Made by a program: the position numbers and the translations under genes. The notes beneath the pieces were generated by a model. That model worked only from the letters and a program-made list of their open reading frames with translations, had not been told where the DNA came from and did not search any database. A DNA stretch of 64,000 bases from Dendrobium chrysotoxum. Taxonomy: Eukaryota; Streptophyta; Magnoliopsida; Asparagales; Orchidaceae. Positions within the stretch are counted from its first letter, which is position 1. Every line of letters starts with the position of its first letter. Positions 10,650 through 22,329 of this stretch are shown here, piece after piece. The DNA lies in assembly GCA_019925795.1 (NCBI GenBank), contig CM034314.1, positions 24,979,774-25,043,773 on the forward strand, in the 5' to 3' direction.

Positions 10650-11150
10650 TTAGTTCTCCCCTGATCACAGAATCTCTCTAAGAAGGAGGAGGAAACTCCT
10701 ACTCAATGAGGGGCTCTAGACATGGATAAGGGATACCACCTAAAAAGGACTAGGGGAATGCCTCAGCATGAGGGACAGAAGAAGAAGGAGCAAGAAACTC
10801 CTACTCAATGAGAGGCCCTAGACCTCGGTAAGGGATACCACCTGAACATGATTAGGGGAATGCCTCAGCATGAGGGAGAGAAGAAAGAGAAGAAAAGTCC
10901 AAAGATTCTAACTTCTACATAAGGAGAGGGGCCCTGAATTTGAGTATGGGATTCCACCTGCCAAAAATAGGGGAATGTCTCAACTGTAAGAAAGTTAGAA
11001 TGAGGGAGGAGAAAGGAAAGAAATGACTACAAAAATTTTAACTTCTACACAAGGAGAGGGGCCCTGAATTTTAGTAGGAGATGCCTCCTATCAAAAATAA
11101 GGGAATGCCTCATTTGTAAGAATGTTAGAGGAAGAAGGGAGAAGAGGAGA
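10650..11150 (+). repeat. Tandem repeat block A3, unit about 115 bp
   Basis: Four to five copies carrying AAACTCCTACTCAATGAG, AAGGGATACCACCTGA and AGGGGAATGCCTCAGC. The reverse complement of this block is element B 15180-15700. Confidence 0.7.
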
Positions 11151-11198
11151 ATGTGCAAATAACTCCCTGCCCCAGGGGGTCTATTTTTAAGATGAAAA

Positions 11199-11231
<33 letters not shown>
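11199..11231 (+). repeat. 33-base G homopolymer
   Basis: An uninterrupted run of 33 G lies between block A3 and the 3' LTR of element A. No comparable run appears at the matching place in element B. Its true length is uncertain because such runs are hard to sequence. Confidence 0.85.
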
Positions 11232-11232
<1 letters not shown>

Positions 11233-11705
11233 TATTTGAAAATAGGGGAGAGGGGGAATTTTTCCCCCAATTCATTTGAATTTTAAAAATGATTCTAGAA
11301 ACTTATTTTGGAATTTTCTAAAATTTCCCAGAATTTTTTGGGCCAAAAAATGGCCATTTTAAGAATTAAAAAAAAAAAGGTACCCATGCAAAAAAAAAAT
11401 ATTAGGGGGCGGCTGTGTCTGCCGCCCCCTTCAAAAAAAAAAAGTGGGACCCACAAAATCAATTGATGTGGAGTCCCCGAACTATCTAAATCAGACATTT
11501 TTGGGGTCCTTGAACACATTTTTTTGATGTTTCGAACTTTATTTTGACAGTTTCAGAGCTCAATGGGGCCTCTATGATCGAATTTGAGCAAATTTATAAT
11601 TTTAAGAAGGGAAATTTTTGAAATTTTTTTATTCAATTAATTGTAAGAATTGGGCTACATATTTTTTGACTCTTGGAGCCTCGACATCCAAAAATAGAGG
11701 GCAAC

Positions 11706-12715
11706 TGATATATCATTGAAATTTTATCTTGATCGGGTACAAATCTCTTGGCAAAAATCAAGTTGAAGCTTCAAAAAATAAATACAGGACCATTAGAACA
11801 CTGATTTTAGCTAACTTATAGTCGAACTGAATGTCTTGGAAATACAAACCCAATGACACCAAATTCAACTCAATTCGAGCCCAAATGAGTCCAAATAAAA
11901 GACCTGTATCACATTTGGATGATTCAATCCATAATTTGGATTACCAAACAATTTCCAAAAATGATGTGTTTGTAGTCAAATTGAGCGGCTTGATGAGATG
12001 ACTCCAACGAGTCTAAGATCTCCAAATTCTTTTATCATTTGAGCCTTCAAATGCCAATAAATGGTCCACAATTAAGGGATTCAATATCGGTCATCCATTC
12101 AAATCACTCCCAACTTACCCCTAATCTTCCTCCTATTTACTGGCCATGCCACTCTTAGAAAACTATAAATTAACCCCTCATTTCTTTTGAGAGGGGAACC
12201 AAGCAAGAAGAGAAGTGAAGACAAGAGATGGAAGAGAGCTTCCTTGCTACCAGACTCCTCCTCGACCACCACCTGACTTCTGCCTAGCCGTCAACTAACG
12301 CCAAAGTTCCACCTCCAAGTGACACTGGAGTTTTGCTTGACCTACAAGTGACGCTAGAGTTCTATCCGAAAGCCGACTGACACAAAAATTCTGCCTGATA
12401 GTCAACTAACGTAAGAGTTTTGCCCGATAACATCGCCAGACTTTTTATCTCCATTTGTAACTAATTTTTAACCTGAGAGTTAATTATTGTAATATGATCA
12501 TCCTCAATTTTAAGGACAAGTCAGCCACTTGTAATCTATGCAAACACTAAGGGAATCTTTTCAACTAGGTGTGGACCCATTGTTTTTCCCTTTCCAGAGC
12601 TTTCCACATAAAAATCTCAGTGTTCTTTCATTTTTCTGTTTGTGTGCTGGAAATCCATACAATATTGAGACAAAAATTTCTAACTCTATTGCCGCACATA
12701 TTATAGCATGCAACA
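11706..12715 (+). repeat. 3' LTR of element A
   Basis: Starts TGATATATC after a purine-rich stretch (AAAAATAGAGGGCAAC, a candidate polypurine tract) and ends GCAACA. TATA motif at 12174-12180. It pairs with 7056-8172. Confidence 0.8.
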
Positions 12716-12864
12716 CTAATATATATATATATATATATATTTTTTTTTTTTTCTTTTAGAATTTTTAAAGACATCTACCTGTAATTTACCATAATAACTA
12801 ATTAACTTCCATTTTATTTTTTGGGGAAGTTAGGTAAATTAAGATAAATTCACCTACATCATAT
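12716..12864. other. Spacer between elements A and B with TA repeat
   Basis: About 150 bases: the target duplication of A, a (TA)n run to about 12740, a T-run, then AT-rich sequence ending in CATAT (12860-12864), the target duplication of B. Confidence 0.6.
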
Positions 12865-14384
12865 TATTATCAGCTAGAATATACACGATGATAGAGTTAT
12901 AATTTTACATCTTAGCATTATATGGATATCCAGCTCACACACATTGAACATAAGATTTTTTATGTGGAAAACCCAAGAAAGGGGAAATACCATAGGGCCT
13001 AGCCCAGTTAAAAATAATTCTACTAGAATTTAAGTTGTGTACAACAGGTTGTCTCATCCTTGAGGGCGATCAGATTACTAATGTCAACAGTATAGTTGTA
13101 GACTAGTGCCAAATAGGGATGAAAGTTCGATGTCACTTGCAAGTTTGGCCATAAGTTGGTAAAACTTTGGTGTTCGTCGATGGTCTGGCAGAACTTCGAG
13201 CGTCAGGTGGTGGTCTGGAGGAACTCCAAGCTTCAGGTGGTGGTCTAATGATTATTCAGGCCTCAAATTGTGATCTGGTGGAACTCAGGGCATCAAGCAG
13301 TGGTCTGATAGAACTCAGGGCCTCAAGTGGTGGTCCGGTTGAACTCTGGGCCTCAGGTGGTTCGGCAAAACTTTGGGCCTCAAATGGTAGTTTGGTGGGA
13401 CTCTAGGCCTCAAATGGTGGTCCGACGAGACTCAGGGCGTCAGGCGATGGTCTGACAGAACTGAGGGCCTCAAGTGGTGGTCCGACGGAATTCAAGGCAT
13501 CAAGCGGTGGTTCGACGGAACTTAGGGCCTCAAGTGGTGGTCTGCTGAAACTTTGAGCTTTAGGTGGTGGTTTTGTGGAACTTTGGGCCTCAGGTGGTGG
13601 TTCGATGGGACTCAGGGCATCAGACGGTGGTCAGGAGGAACTCATGGCCATAGGTGGTGGTCTGGTGGAACTCAAGGCATCAAGCTATGGTCCGGTGGAA
13701 CTCAGAGCCTCAGGTGGTGGTTCGATGGAACTCTAGGCCTCAGGTTTTGGTCCAGTGGAACTCTGGGCCTCAGGTGGTGGTCCGACAGGACTTAGAGTGT
13801 CAGGCAGTGGTCTGACGGAACTCAAGCGGTGACCGAGAAGGCAAAGAAGTAAGAGCAATCTCCAATCTCTCATTTTTTTTCTTAGGATTAGAGGCATCCC
13901 TTTTCATGGGAAAGGAGGGGTCTATTTATAGATATAGTGGGATGGCCCATAAATAGGAGGAAAATTAAGGGTAAATCCAGAGTGGTTTGGATAAATGGCC
14001 GATGTTAAATCCCTTGATCGTAGACTGTTTGCTAGACATTTGAAGGTCTTAGTGATGTCAGAATTCCATGATCTTGGGCTCCTTCGATTTGTCTCATCAA
14101 GCTGCTCAATCTACCTATAAGCATGTTATGTTTGGAAACCATTTGGTAATCCAACTTGTGGTTTGAACCTTCCAATAATGCTTTGGGCCCTTGATTAGGA
14201 CCCATTTGCACTCAAATTGAGTCAAATTTGGTGTCGTTAGGTTCATATTTTTGAGACATTCAATTCAACTATAAGTTTGCTAAAATCGGAGTTCAGATTA
14301 TCATGAATTTAATTTTGGAAGTTTCCAACGTGATTGTGCCTCGAGATTCATTCCCAATCAAGATAATTTTTTGATAATGTATCG
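12865..14384 (-). repeat. 3' LTR of element B
   Basis: Pairs with 18850-20683. The TATA motif on the minus strand is at 13924-13930. It includes the 30-bp minisatellite at 13165-13835. It is shorter than the other LTR mainly because it has fewer minisatellite units. Confidence 0.8.
13165..13835 (-). repeat. 30-bp minisatellite in 3' LTR of B
   Basis: About 22 units of 30 bp built on GGTGGTCNGNNGGAACTC plus a variable GGCCTCA or GGCGTCA part (plus-strand view). Because 30 is a multiple of three, open frames run through it on both strands; they are not genes. Confidence 0.85.
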
Positions 14385-14739
14385 ATTGCCCCACTATTTT
14401 TGGATGTCAAAGCCTGTAGAGTTTGAAAATATATGTTGCAATTTTTAAGGAATTTTTATGTAACTTAGAATTTGAAAAGAATCCGATCTTGGGCATAGAA
14501 GTCCTAAATAGCTTTAAAAGTGTGAAAATTAAGTCTGAAATGTCAAAAAATGGTCCCCGGGACTCCAAAAATATCCAAATGAGACTTTCCATGCCAAAAA
14601 TCATACAATAATGAAAAATTGGCCCACCTGGTCTGCTAGCTTACCCATCATGTCCCTGGCTCAATAATAAGACCTTCCTTGGCCATGCTTACGGCCTATT
14701 TGGGCCATGCTCTTTGGCCAGCCCAAGTTCATGAATGTG

Positions 14740-15085
14740 GGCCAATAGTAGGGTAGTGGGGTGGGTTGAGCCATGGCCCATTAATGGAGTAGTGGGAAGG
14801 TTGGATTTATGGGCCATTAATGGAGTAGTGAGAAGGTGGGAGTTATGTGCCATTAATGGAGTACTGGGAAGGTGCTATTAGTGGAGTAGTGGGAAGGTGG
14901 GAGTTATGGGCCATTAGTGGAGTAGTGGGAAGGTGAGAGTTATGGACCATTAGTAGAGGAGTGGGAAGGTGCTATTAGTGGAGTAGTGAGAAGGTGGGAA
15001 TTATGGGTCATTAGTGGAGTAGTGGAAGTGTGCCATTAGTGGAGTAGTGGGAAGGTGCCATTAGTGGAGTAGTGGGAAGGTGGGG
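14740..15085 (-). repeat. Tandem repeat near 3' LTR of B
   Basis: About nine units around GGAGTAGTGGGAAGGTG with or without GGAGTTATGGGCCATTAGT. Unit lengths mix about 18, 36 and 56 bases. Confidence 0.75.
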
Positions 15086-15179
15086 TTCAAATACTTCCCC
15101 AACTTCCTCCTCCTCTCTTTTTTCACTATAAATACCTCCTTAAGGGTATGAAAAGATTTGCCCCACCTCATTTTCTCTT

Positions 15180-15700
15180 CTTCTCCTCAGGTTGAGGACT
15201 TCCCCTGGTCCTGTTCAGGTGGTATCCCCTATCCAAGTTTAGGGCCCCTCACTGAGTAGGAGTCCCCTCCCCTTTTCCTGTATTCTTCCCTTCTTCTTCT
15301 CAGGCTGAGGCCTTCCCCTGGTCATGTTCAAGCGGTATCCCCTATCCAGGTCTAGGGCCCCTCACTGAGTAAGAGTCTCCTCCTCCTTTCCACTTTTCTT
15401 CCCTTCTTCTTCTCAAGCTGAGGCCTTCCCCTGGTCTAGTTTAGGCGGTATCCCCTGTCTAGGTTTAGGGCCCCTCACTGAGTTGGAGTCTCCTCCTCCT
15501 TTCCACCTTTCTTCCCTTCTTCTTCTCAGGCTGAGGCCTTCCTTTGGCACTGTTCAAGTGGTATCCCCTGTCCAGGTCTATGGCCCCTCACTAAGTAGGA
15601 GCCTCCCTCCTCCTTTCCTCTTTTCTTCATTTTAGTCCTCTTCCTATAAGGAAGGCCTTCCCCTATCTTAAGATAAGCAGTATCCCTAATATGACTGTAG
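15180..15700 (-). repeat. Tandem repeat block B3, unit about 115 bp
   Basis: Four to five copies containing CTCAGGCTGAGGCCTTCCCC, GGTATCCCCTATCCAGGT and GGGCCCCTCACTGAGTAGGA. Reverse complement of block A3. Confidence 0.75.
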
Positions 15701-15774
15701 GGCCCCTCTCTATATAGAGTTTATGACAGGGGATCACCCTTCTTCGAGAGATCCCATGACCAAGAGAGATTCAC

Positions 15775-16560
15775 ATCTATAGTCGATTAGCGATGGAGGT
15801 TGAAAAAACTGTAGTTAAGATATGAAAGTCGAAAGGGCCATAATTGGCATGCGATGGAGGTCGAAAGCATCATAGTTGGAGGGCAACGGAGGTCAAAAAG
15901 ACTGTTGTCTGGTGACGGAGGTCAAAAGGGCCATACTTTAATAATGAAGGTCGGAGAGGATCATAGTTGATGAGCGATAGAGGTTAGAAAGAACATAGGC
16001 AAAGGGTGATAGAGGTTATAAAGATCGTTGTCTGGTGATGTAGGTCAGAAGGACCATAGTCGGTGGGTGACAGAGGTTGAAAGGATTGTAGTTTGGCAAT
16101 TGAGGTCTGAAGGATTGTAATGAATGATAGAGGTCCGAAGGGCTATAGTCGGTGAGCGATGGAGGACATAAGGACCGTAGTCTGGCGATAGAGGTCTAAA
16201 GAACCATAATGGATGAGAGAGGTCGGAAGGGCCATAGTCGGTGGGCGACAGAGGTCGGAAGGGCCATAGTCAGCGGGCGACGGAGGTCGGAAGGACTGTA
16301 GTCTAGTGATAGAGGTCAGAAGGACCATAATTATTGGGTAATGGAGGTCAGAAGGACCATAGTCGGAGGGCGATAAAGGTCATAAGGACCATATTCGAAG
16401 GGCGATAGAGGTCATAAAGACTATTATCTAGCTATGGAGGTCAGAAGGACCATAGTCGGTGGGCGACAGAGGTTGAAAGGACCACGGGCGACGGAGGTCA
16501 GAAGGACTATAGTCAGAGGGTGATAGAGGTCGGAAGGACCATTATATGATGTTGAAGGGC
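15775..16560 (-). repeat. Tandem repeat block B2, unit about 33-45 bp
   Basis: About twenty units containing GGAGGTCGGAAGGACCATAG and CGGTGGGCGACAGAGGTC. A related array lies at 22690-22930. Confidence 0.75.
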
Positions 16561-16569
16561 TTCTTGATG

Positions 16570-17000
16570 ATGTTATCCTGTCTGGAAGAAGTTAGACTAA
16601 ATATCCTGGGATTGATCATCCAGTGATTGAGATGTAATAAAGATTATGTACTCCTCGAATCAAAGATTTAAGATTTAATTGACATCCTCCTTGGATGTTT
16701 GACATATTCGAGATTGTATGTCAGAGCGGTGCTGGGTGACATTAACCTATATGAAAGAGGTCAAATCGAATCCCTCTGGGATTGATCATCTAGTGATTTA
16801 GATGTAATAAATATTGCATATTTCTCAGATCAAGGATTTAAGATTTAATTGACATCCTCCTACGATTTTTGACCTATCCAAGGTTGTATGTCAATGCGGT
16901 GCTCGGTGATGTTAACCTGTGTGGAGGAGGTCGGATCGAATCCCCCTAGGATTGATCGTTTAGTGATTGAGATGCAATAAAGATTGTGTATTTCTTGAAT
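16570..17000 (-). repeat. Tandem repeat block B1, unit about 177 bp
   Basis: About two and a half copies containing GGGATTGATCATCTAGTGAT, AAGATTTAATTGACATCC and TTGTATGTCAGAGCGGTGC. Part of the unit matches the 90-bp unit of block A1. Confidence 0.75.
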
Positions 17001-17339
17001 CACAGGTAAAGAGTTAGATTTATCATTAATTTTTATCATCATTTTCTATCCTTTTTAAAGAAGGAGATAACATCAAAATGGAATGAAAAATACACCATTA
17101 TGTAAGATAATACAATAACTCGCTAATACAACTTAGGGATACAAGAGTTATGCTATGCTAAACACACAATATTTAACTTGAAAGAAAAAGCTAGGGATAT
17201 CAAAGTGACATCCTACTTAATATAAAAAAGACATGATGAAATAAGATGAGTAGTATTACTAACGCAAATGCATAAACTACGAGGTCATTTAATCTCACCA
17301 ACCATTTGAATTTTATTCAATGGTTGTCTTTGTTGTTAA

Positions 17340-18815
17340 TTTTACCCCCAGTGGGACCAGCCTCATCTCGAGCAAGTTTTGGATGAATTACCAAAGTTAT
17401 CGATGTCAGATCAGCTTCTTAATCTCATCCTTGAGTTGTCTATAAGCTTTAGTAGTGTGTCCACGACTTTGAGGAAAATGACAGTATTGCTCCAGATTTC
17501 CTATATTCGGCTTAAAAGTATTTGGCCATTTAATATTCTCGTGATCTCGGATGGCCATCAACACATTTTCTCAAGAGGAATTGAGTGGTGTATACTCATA
17601 TTCTATCTGAAACTCACATCGTGATACTGGGGGGGTCTAGGAGATCAGTTTTTTTTTTATTGTGAGAAAGAGTTATCCAGGGTAGATGCATGTTTTTCTT
17701 TCCAAGAGTTTACTCAAAGTGCTTCCTGAGGGCATTAATGTCTTCATCGATGGAGATTTGTACCTTTACGTGATGGCTTAGATCAGTGTATGAATGAACC
17801 ATATCTCGCATGAGTGCTGAGTAAAATGGGCTAGGATAAAGCCTCTGAGGAAAACTTCTATAAGTAATTTGGATCAACCCATAAAATTTTTTGAGCCTCA
17901 GTAGAAAATTTTTGAAAGTATTCTTTAAGGGACTCACTTTTATTTTGGTGAATTTCTAAGAGGTGGGAAGAATCTTTAATCATTCTCTGATTAATAATAA
18001 ATTGTTCGACAAATACTTTGGCCAATTTAACGAATATTAGAATGGTTATGGCTGGAAGTGAATAGAACTATATTCGAGCTTACCCTTTGAGGGTGGCAGG
18101 AAAAGCCTAACAGAGGAGCAAGTCTGAGGCACACTAGATATGCTTGATAGTTCTATAGTGATCGATATACTCGTACGGGTTGGATGTCCCATTATAGGGA
18201 TCGATACTTGGTAGTTTGAATCCTGTTAGAATGGGGTGTTGAAGGATGGCTTCAATTAGGGGTGATGACTCATGGAAGTCCCACTGATTGAGGGATTATC
18301 TTACACCTCCCACAAGAAACTCTTTTTAGACCAATCTTCATAGTTCATACAGTAGGGCAATGCGAGAGAGCTCAGTAAAATGCTATGAGGCTAAGTCCTT
18401 AGGGATGTCCATAGGAATACAAGGTTATCGATTTCTGTACGAAGGATGGGTAGAGCTTACTGTGCCAGCAAGTTCATTGTGTTGACATATATGAAGATAT
18501 TCGGGTTGAACACCTTCAACTGGTAGTGGATCTCTAGGGAGAAGAATATCTTCTTGTGGTGCTAGCAGCGGTTGCTGAGTCTCTCATAAGAGTTGAAGGA
18601 TCTCATTCTAAGATTCCTCTATTTTTTAGATGCAATCTTCCAAGGATGGTCCGGAGGTTCCTTCCCCGGTAGGGTTTTGCCCAATGTGGTGGAAAGAGGC
18701 TGGTGCCTGGCATCTCTAGTTCATGGAATGATTCCAAGATTGGTTTGAGTTAGAGCGAGAGGCTCCTAAGATGTGATTGCTTTGCCTGCTGGCCATCGAA
18801 GTGGTGCTTAGGATA
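17340..18815 (-). pseudogene. gag remnant of element B
   Basis: Read on the minus strand it begins just inside the PBS with ILGASRSNSNQSW, matching the start of element A's gag. The capsid-like domain lies at about 17700-18260, with LPSIDPYNGTSN, FPATLKG, KLAKVFVEQFIINQRM and PFYSALMRDMVHSYTDLSHH. Near 17440-17530 comes a CHFPQSRGHTTKAYRQLKD stretch, the zinc knuckle with its last Cys replaced by Tyr. Several stops and shifts are present. Because A and B kept the same gag segments and both lost pol, the pol loss probably predates both insertions. Confidence 0.7.
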
Positions 18816-18830
18816 GTGTGATTAAAGTTT

Positions 18831-18849
18831 TTCATAGACGATGCCAAAC
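18831..18849 (-). promoter_or_regulatory. Primer-binding site of element B
   Basis: The minus strand reads GTTTGGCATCGTCTATGAA next to the 5' LTR, a decayed TGGCGCCGTCTGTGGGAA-type site, matching element A. Confidence 0.65.
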
Positions 18850-20683
18850 TATTGCAGGGAAGAATATACATGGCGATAGAGTTGTAATTTTATGCCTTAG
18901 CATTGCACGGATATCCAGCTCACATATAAAAAATACAAGATTTCTTATGTGGAAAACTAGAGAAAAGGAAAAAAGTATGTGGCCTAGCGCAGTTCAAAAT
19001 GATTCCACTAGAATTTGAGTTGCATACAGCAGACTATCTCGTTCTTGAGGGCGATTAGATTATAAATGTCAACAGTATGATTGTAGTTTAAAGCGAAATG
19101 GGGATGAAATTCTGGCGTCACTTGGAAGTTCAGGTGTCAGTTGGTAGAACTTTGGTGTTCGTGGGTGGTCCGGTAGAACTCCAGGCATCAGGAGGTGGTC
19201 CGGAGGAACTTTGGGCTTCAGGTGGTGGTTCGATAAAACTCTGAGCATCAGGTGGTGGTCTGGCGGAATGCCGGGCATTAGGTGGTGGTCTGGTGGAACT
19301 CCGGGCCTCAGGTGGTGGTCCAGCGGAACTCAAGGCGTCAAACGGTGGTCCGACAGAACTCAGGGCCTCAGGTAGTGGTCCAGTGGAACTCCAGGCCTCA
19401 ACTGGTGGTTCGGTAGAACTTCGGGCCTCAGATGGTGGTTCGATAGGTCTCAGAGCATCAAACAATGGTCCGACGAAGCTCAGGGCCACCACTTTAAAGT
19501 GGTGGTACAACGGAACTCAGGGCATCAGGCGGTAGTCTGACGAAACTCCGGGCCTTAGGTGGTGGTCGGGTGGAACTCCGGGTCTCAGGTTGTAGTCCGA
19601 CAGGACTCAGGGTGTTAGGCGGTGGTCGAGCGGAACTCAGTGACTCAGGTGGTGGTCCAGCGAAATTCAGGGCATCGGGCAGTGGTGTTGCGGAAATCAA
19701 GGCCTCAGGTTGTGGTACGACGGAACTCAGGGCGTCAGGCGGTGGTCCAGTGGAACTTACGGCCTCAAGTGGTGGTCTGGTGGAAATTCGGGCCTTATGT
19801 GGTGGTCCGATGGAACTATGGGCTTCCAGTGGTGGTCCGGCGGGACTCAGGATGTCAGGTGATGGTCGGGCGGAACTCAAGGCCTCAGGTGGTGGTCCGG
19901 CGGAACTCAGGGCGTTAGGCGGTGGTCCGACGAAACTCAATGCCTCAGGTGGTGGTCCGACAGAACTTAGGGCGTTAAGCGGTGGTCCAGCGGAACTCAA
20001 GGCCTCAGGTGGTGGTCCGGTGGAACTCCGGGCCTTAGATGGTGGTCCAGTGGAACTCCGAGCATCAGGTGGTGGTCTGGCGGGACTCAGGGCATCGTGC
20101 GGTGGTCCGGCGGAACTCAGACGGTGGTAGAGGAGGCAAGGAAATAAGAGCGATCTTCGATCTCTCTCTTTTTTTCCTTAGGATTAGGTAATTTTCTTTT
20201 ATGCGAAAAGAGGGGTCTATTTATAGATTTCCAAGAGTAGCATGTCCCGTAAATAGCAGGAAGATCAAGGGTAAATGAGGAGTGGTTTGGATGGACGGCC
20301 GATGTTAAATCCCTTTATTATGAGCCGTCGCTAGACATTTGAAGGTCTTAGTGATGTCGGAATTCCATGATCATGGGTTCGTTGGATTCGGCTCGTCGAG
20401 CCGCTCGATTTGATTATAAGCATGTTACGTTTGGAAACCGTTTGTTAATCCAAATTGTGGTTTGAACCTTCCAACAGCGCTTCGTGCCCTTGATTTGGAC
20501 CCATTTGGGCTCAAATTGAGTCGAATTTGGTGTCGTTAGGTTCGTATATTCGAGACGATCAATTTGACTGTAAGTTTTCTAAAATTGGAGTTCGGATGAT
20601 CCTGATTTTAATTTCAAAATTTTTCAACTTGATTATCCCCCGAGATTCGTGCCCGATCATGATAGCTTTTTGATGATGTATCC
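18850..20683 (-). repeat. 5' LTR of element B
   Basis: 1834 bases. The TATA motif on the minus strand is at 20219-20225. The outer end shows the family's start (minus GGATACATCATCAAAA, with TG changed to GG). It contains the larger copy of the 30-bp minisatellite. Confidence 0.8.
19140..20125 (-). repeat. 30-bp minisatellite in 5' LTR of B
   Basis: About 32 units of exactly 30 bp. Over 19860-20100 units ending in GGCCTCAGGT and GGCGTTAGGC alternate, suggesting 60-bp higher-order doubling. Confidence 0.9.
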
Positions 20684-20688
20684 CATAT

Positions 20689-21180
20689 ATATATAAGATT
20701 TGAATTTAATATCTCTTAGGACAAGAAGAGTTGCATTTTTTTAGTATTATGCCAGCGCACTCTGCACACTTTTTACAAGTAACCTATGTAGCGTTGGACC
20801 GTTTAAAAAGTCGGCCTTGACGATTCAAGCAGCTAATTTGGACCAGGATTTATTTATTATTGTTGATCGTTCGGGTACTGACCTGATTATTATTTTTTTC
20901 ATTGAGACCGTTTCAATTAATTGCAGCCACTGAAATTTCAAATATGAACAGCAGCGAACCGCGACCAATATTGGACCAATATACAAATGGCTTTATCAAT
21001 TACATAGCAGTGGTGCTTAATTTTTACATCGTATTGAATCATCATTAAAAAAAAAGAGTTCCGCAATAAAACTAAAGGATTCAAGAATAGAACTATAATG
21101 AGAGTTTTTAATGGTACGTATGGTCTTTGAGCCATTTTGACTGCAACTTTGATATGCCTATGAAAAAGCTGTATGATCAG
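20689..21180. other. Spacer, nothing recognised
   Basis: No convincing coding frame, repeat border or RNA gene seen. Confidence 0.35.
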
Positions 21181-21184
21181 CACA

Positions 21185-22095
21185 AATCTCAATGCGAAAT
21201 TTAAATTAAAATTTTTATAATCAATTTATGATCATCTGAATTCTAGTTTCAGCAAATTTATAGTTGAATTGAACGTCTCGAATGGAAGAACCTAACGATA
21301 TCAAAAGTAGTTCAATAAAAGCCTAAATGAGCCCAAATTAAGCACTTGATGCGTAATTGAAAACTTCAAGCTTTAATAGGATGACCAAATTATCTCTAAA
21401 TTTGGCATACTTATAGCCAAATTGATCAATTGGATGAGATGAATCTAACGATCTTCATTTTAATTAATTTGACATCATTATGGAACTAAAGTATAGAGAA
21501 AATGCTTTCTATTGAAGAAAATTAATTTGGATCATTCGATGGAGTGCTTTGTATTCCGACTAAATTTATCTTAATGTCCCTCTCAAAAAGCCTATAAATA
21601 GAACATCATTCTTTAAATAGAAGAGGGCCAAGAGTCAAGGAAAGAATAGAGCTCAGTTGCATTTTCAAGCTCACACCGCCACCAACAAGCACCACCAGTT
21701 CTCTCCACCATCAACAAACACCACTACCAACAATTGCTGCCAGCGTTTACCGACTTTTTCCAATATTTAACCCTGTTGTTGGGTTTCAATTGTCCACTTG
21801 TGAACACCAGATTTCTATAATACCTACAAAGGATAAATCAAATATTTTATTCTCAAATAATCCTTCTCTTCTTTAACTATGAGGAAGAAAGAATTTTTGT
21901 ATCTCCTAACATATTATAGAGTTTTAAACCGTCCTAGGCCTAATTTTTTACATTTCGGATTTTAAACAGAGTAAATTTTCTAATTTTTCGTAATATTTTG
22001 TGCTGAATTATTATTCAAATTAAAATTTCAGCTCTATGGACGCAAATTTTAAAGAAACTTCGAACCAATTTCATATCCCTAACTACAATTACTTT
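21185..22095 (+). repeat. Diverged LTR-like sequence related to elements A/B
   Basis: 21230-21460 follows the same word order as the LTRs of A and B (GAATTGAACGTCTCG, CCTAAATGAGCCCAAATTAA, then a block on GATGAGATGAATCTAACGA). A TATA-like TATAAATAGA lies at 21593-21602. TTTGGTGTTTTACTCC at 22101 could be a decayed PBS. Probably a solo or broken LTR of a related family. Confidence 0.45.
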
Positions 22096-22329
22096 CTCCA
22101 TTTGGTGTTTTACTCCATCATCCGCTGACATAGATAGAGATTATATGAGAGGCGCCACATATGAACCTTCCTCGATATTGATAAAAACCATCAAGACATG
22201 AGCGAGCTGTGAGTTTTATGAAATAATCGATCCCAATAAAATCATTAGCTCACTTAACGAGAGGGAGTTCCTCATGGCATGAGCGAGCAGTGAGTTTTCA
22301 GAACATTAATTGAAAGAGCGAGTAGTCTC

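Larger units (their letters stand above)
7056..12715 (+). mobile_element. Element A: gag-only Ty3/gypsy LTR retrotransposon (TR-GAG-like)
   Basis: The two LTRs (7056-8172 and 11706-12715) are direct repeats, bordered by CTAAC (7051-7055) and CTAAT (12716-12720), a 5-bp target duplication with one change. A primer-binding site follows the 5' LTR. Then come a decayed gag and about 2 kb of tandem-repeat blocks; protease, reverse transcriptase, RNase H and integrase are absent. The PBS resembles the TGGCGCCGTCTGTGGGAA type found in Tat-lineage Ty3/gypsy elements. The layout fits plant 'TR-GAG' non-autonomous elements. Element B (12865-20683) is a relative in reverse orientation. Confidence 0.8.
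12865..20683 (-). mobile_element. Element B: gag-only Ty3/gypsy LTR retrotransposon, minus strand
   Basis: LTRs at 12865-14384 (3') and 18850-20683 (5') are direct repeats, bordered by an exact CATAT duplication (12860-12864 and 20684-20688). Read on the minus strand the order is 5' LTR, PBS, gag, three or four tandem-repeat blocks, 3' LTR, the same as element A. There is no pol. Sequence similarity to A covers LTRs, PBS, gag and repeat blocks, so both belong to one family or two close ones. The 7.8 kb length exceeds A because the repeats expanded. Confidence 0.8.

Noticed and set aside
12720..12752. (TA)n and T-run as an L1 tail
   Set aside because: No non-LTR coding next to it and no flanking duplication; it is a simple repeat at the target site of element A.
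13167..13795. Open frames of about 80 codons in the minisatellite of B's 3' LTR
   Set aside because: The 30-bp unit is a multiple of three, so frames stay open by arithmetic on both strands; the peptides are simple repeats.
15775..16560. Candidate centromeric or satellite DNA
   Set aside because: The tandem array is bounded by and shared between two LTR retrotransposons, so it is an internal module and not a satellite array.
19130..20130. Gly/Ala/Pro-rich frames up to 186 codons on both strands
   Set aside because: Same minisatellite artefact in B's 5' LTR; a collagen-like or proline-rich protein is not supported.
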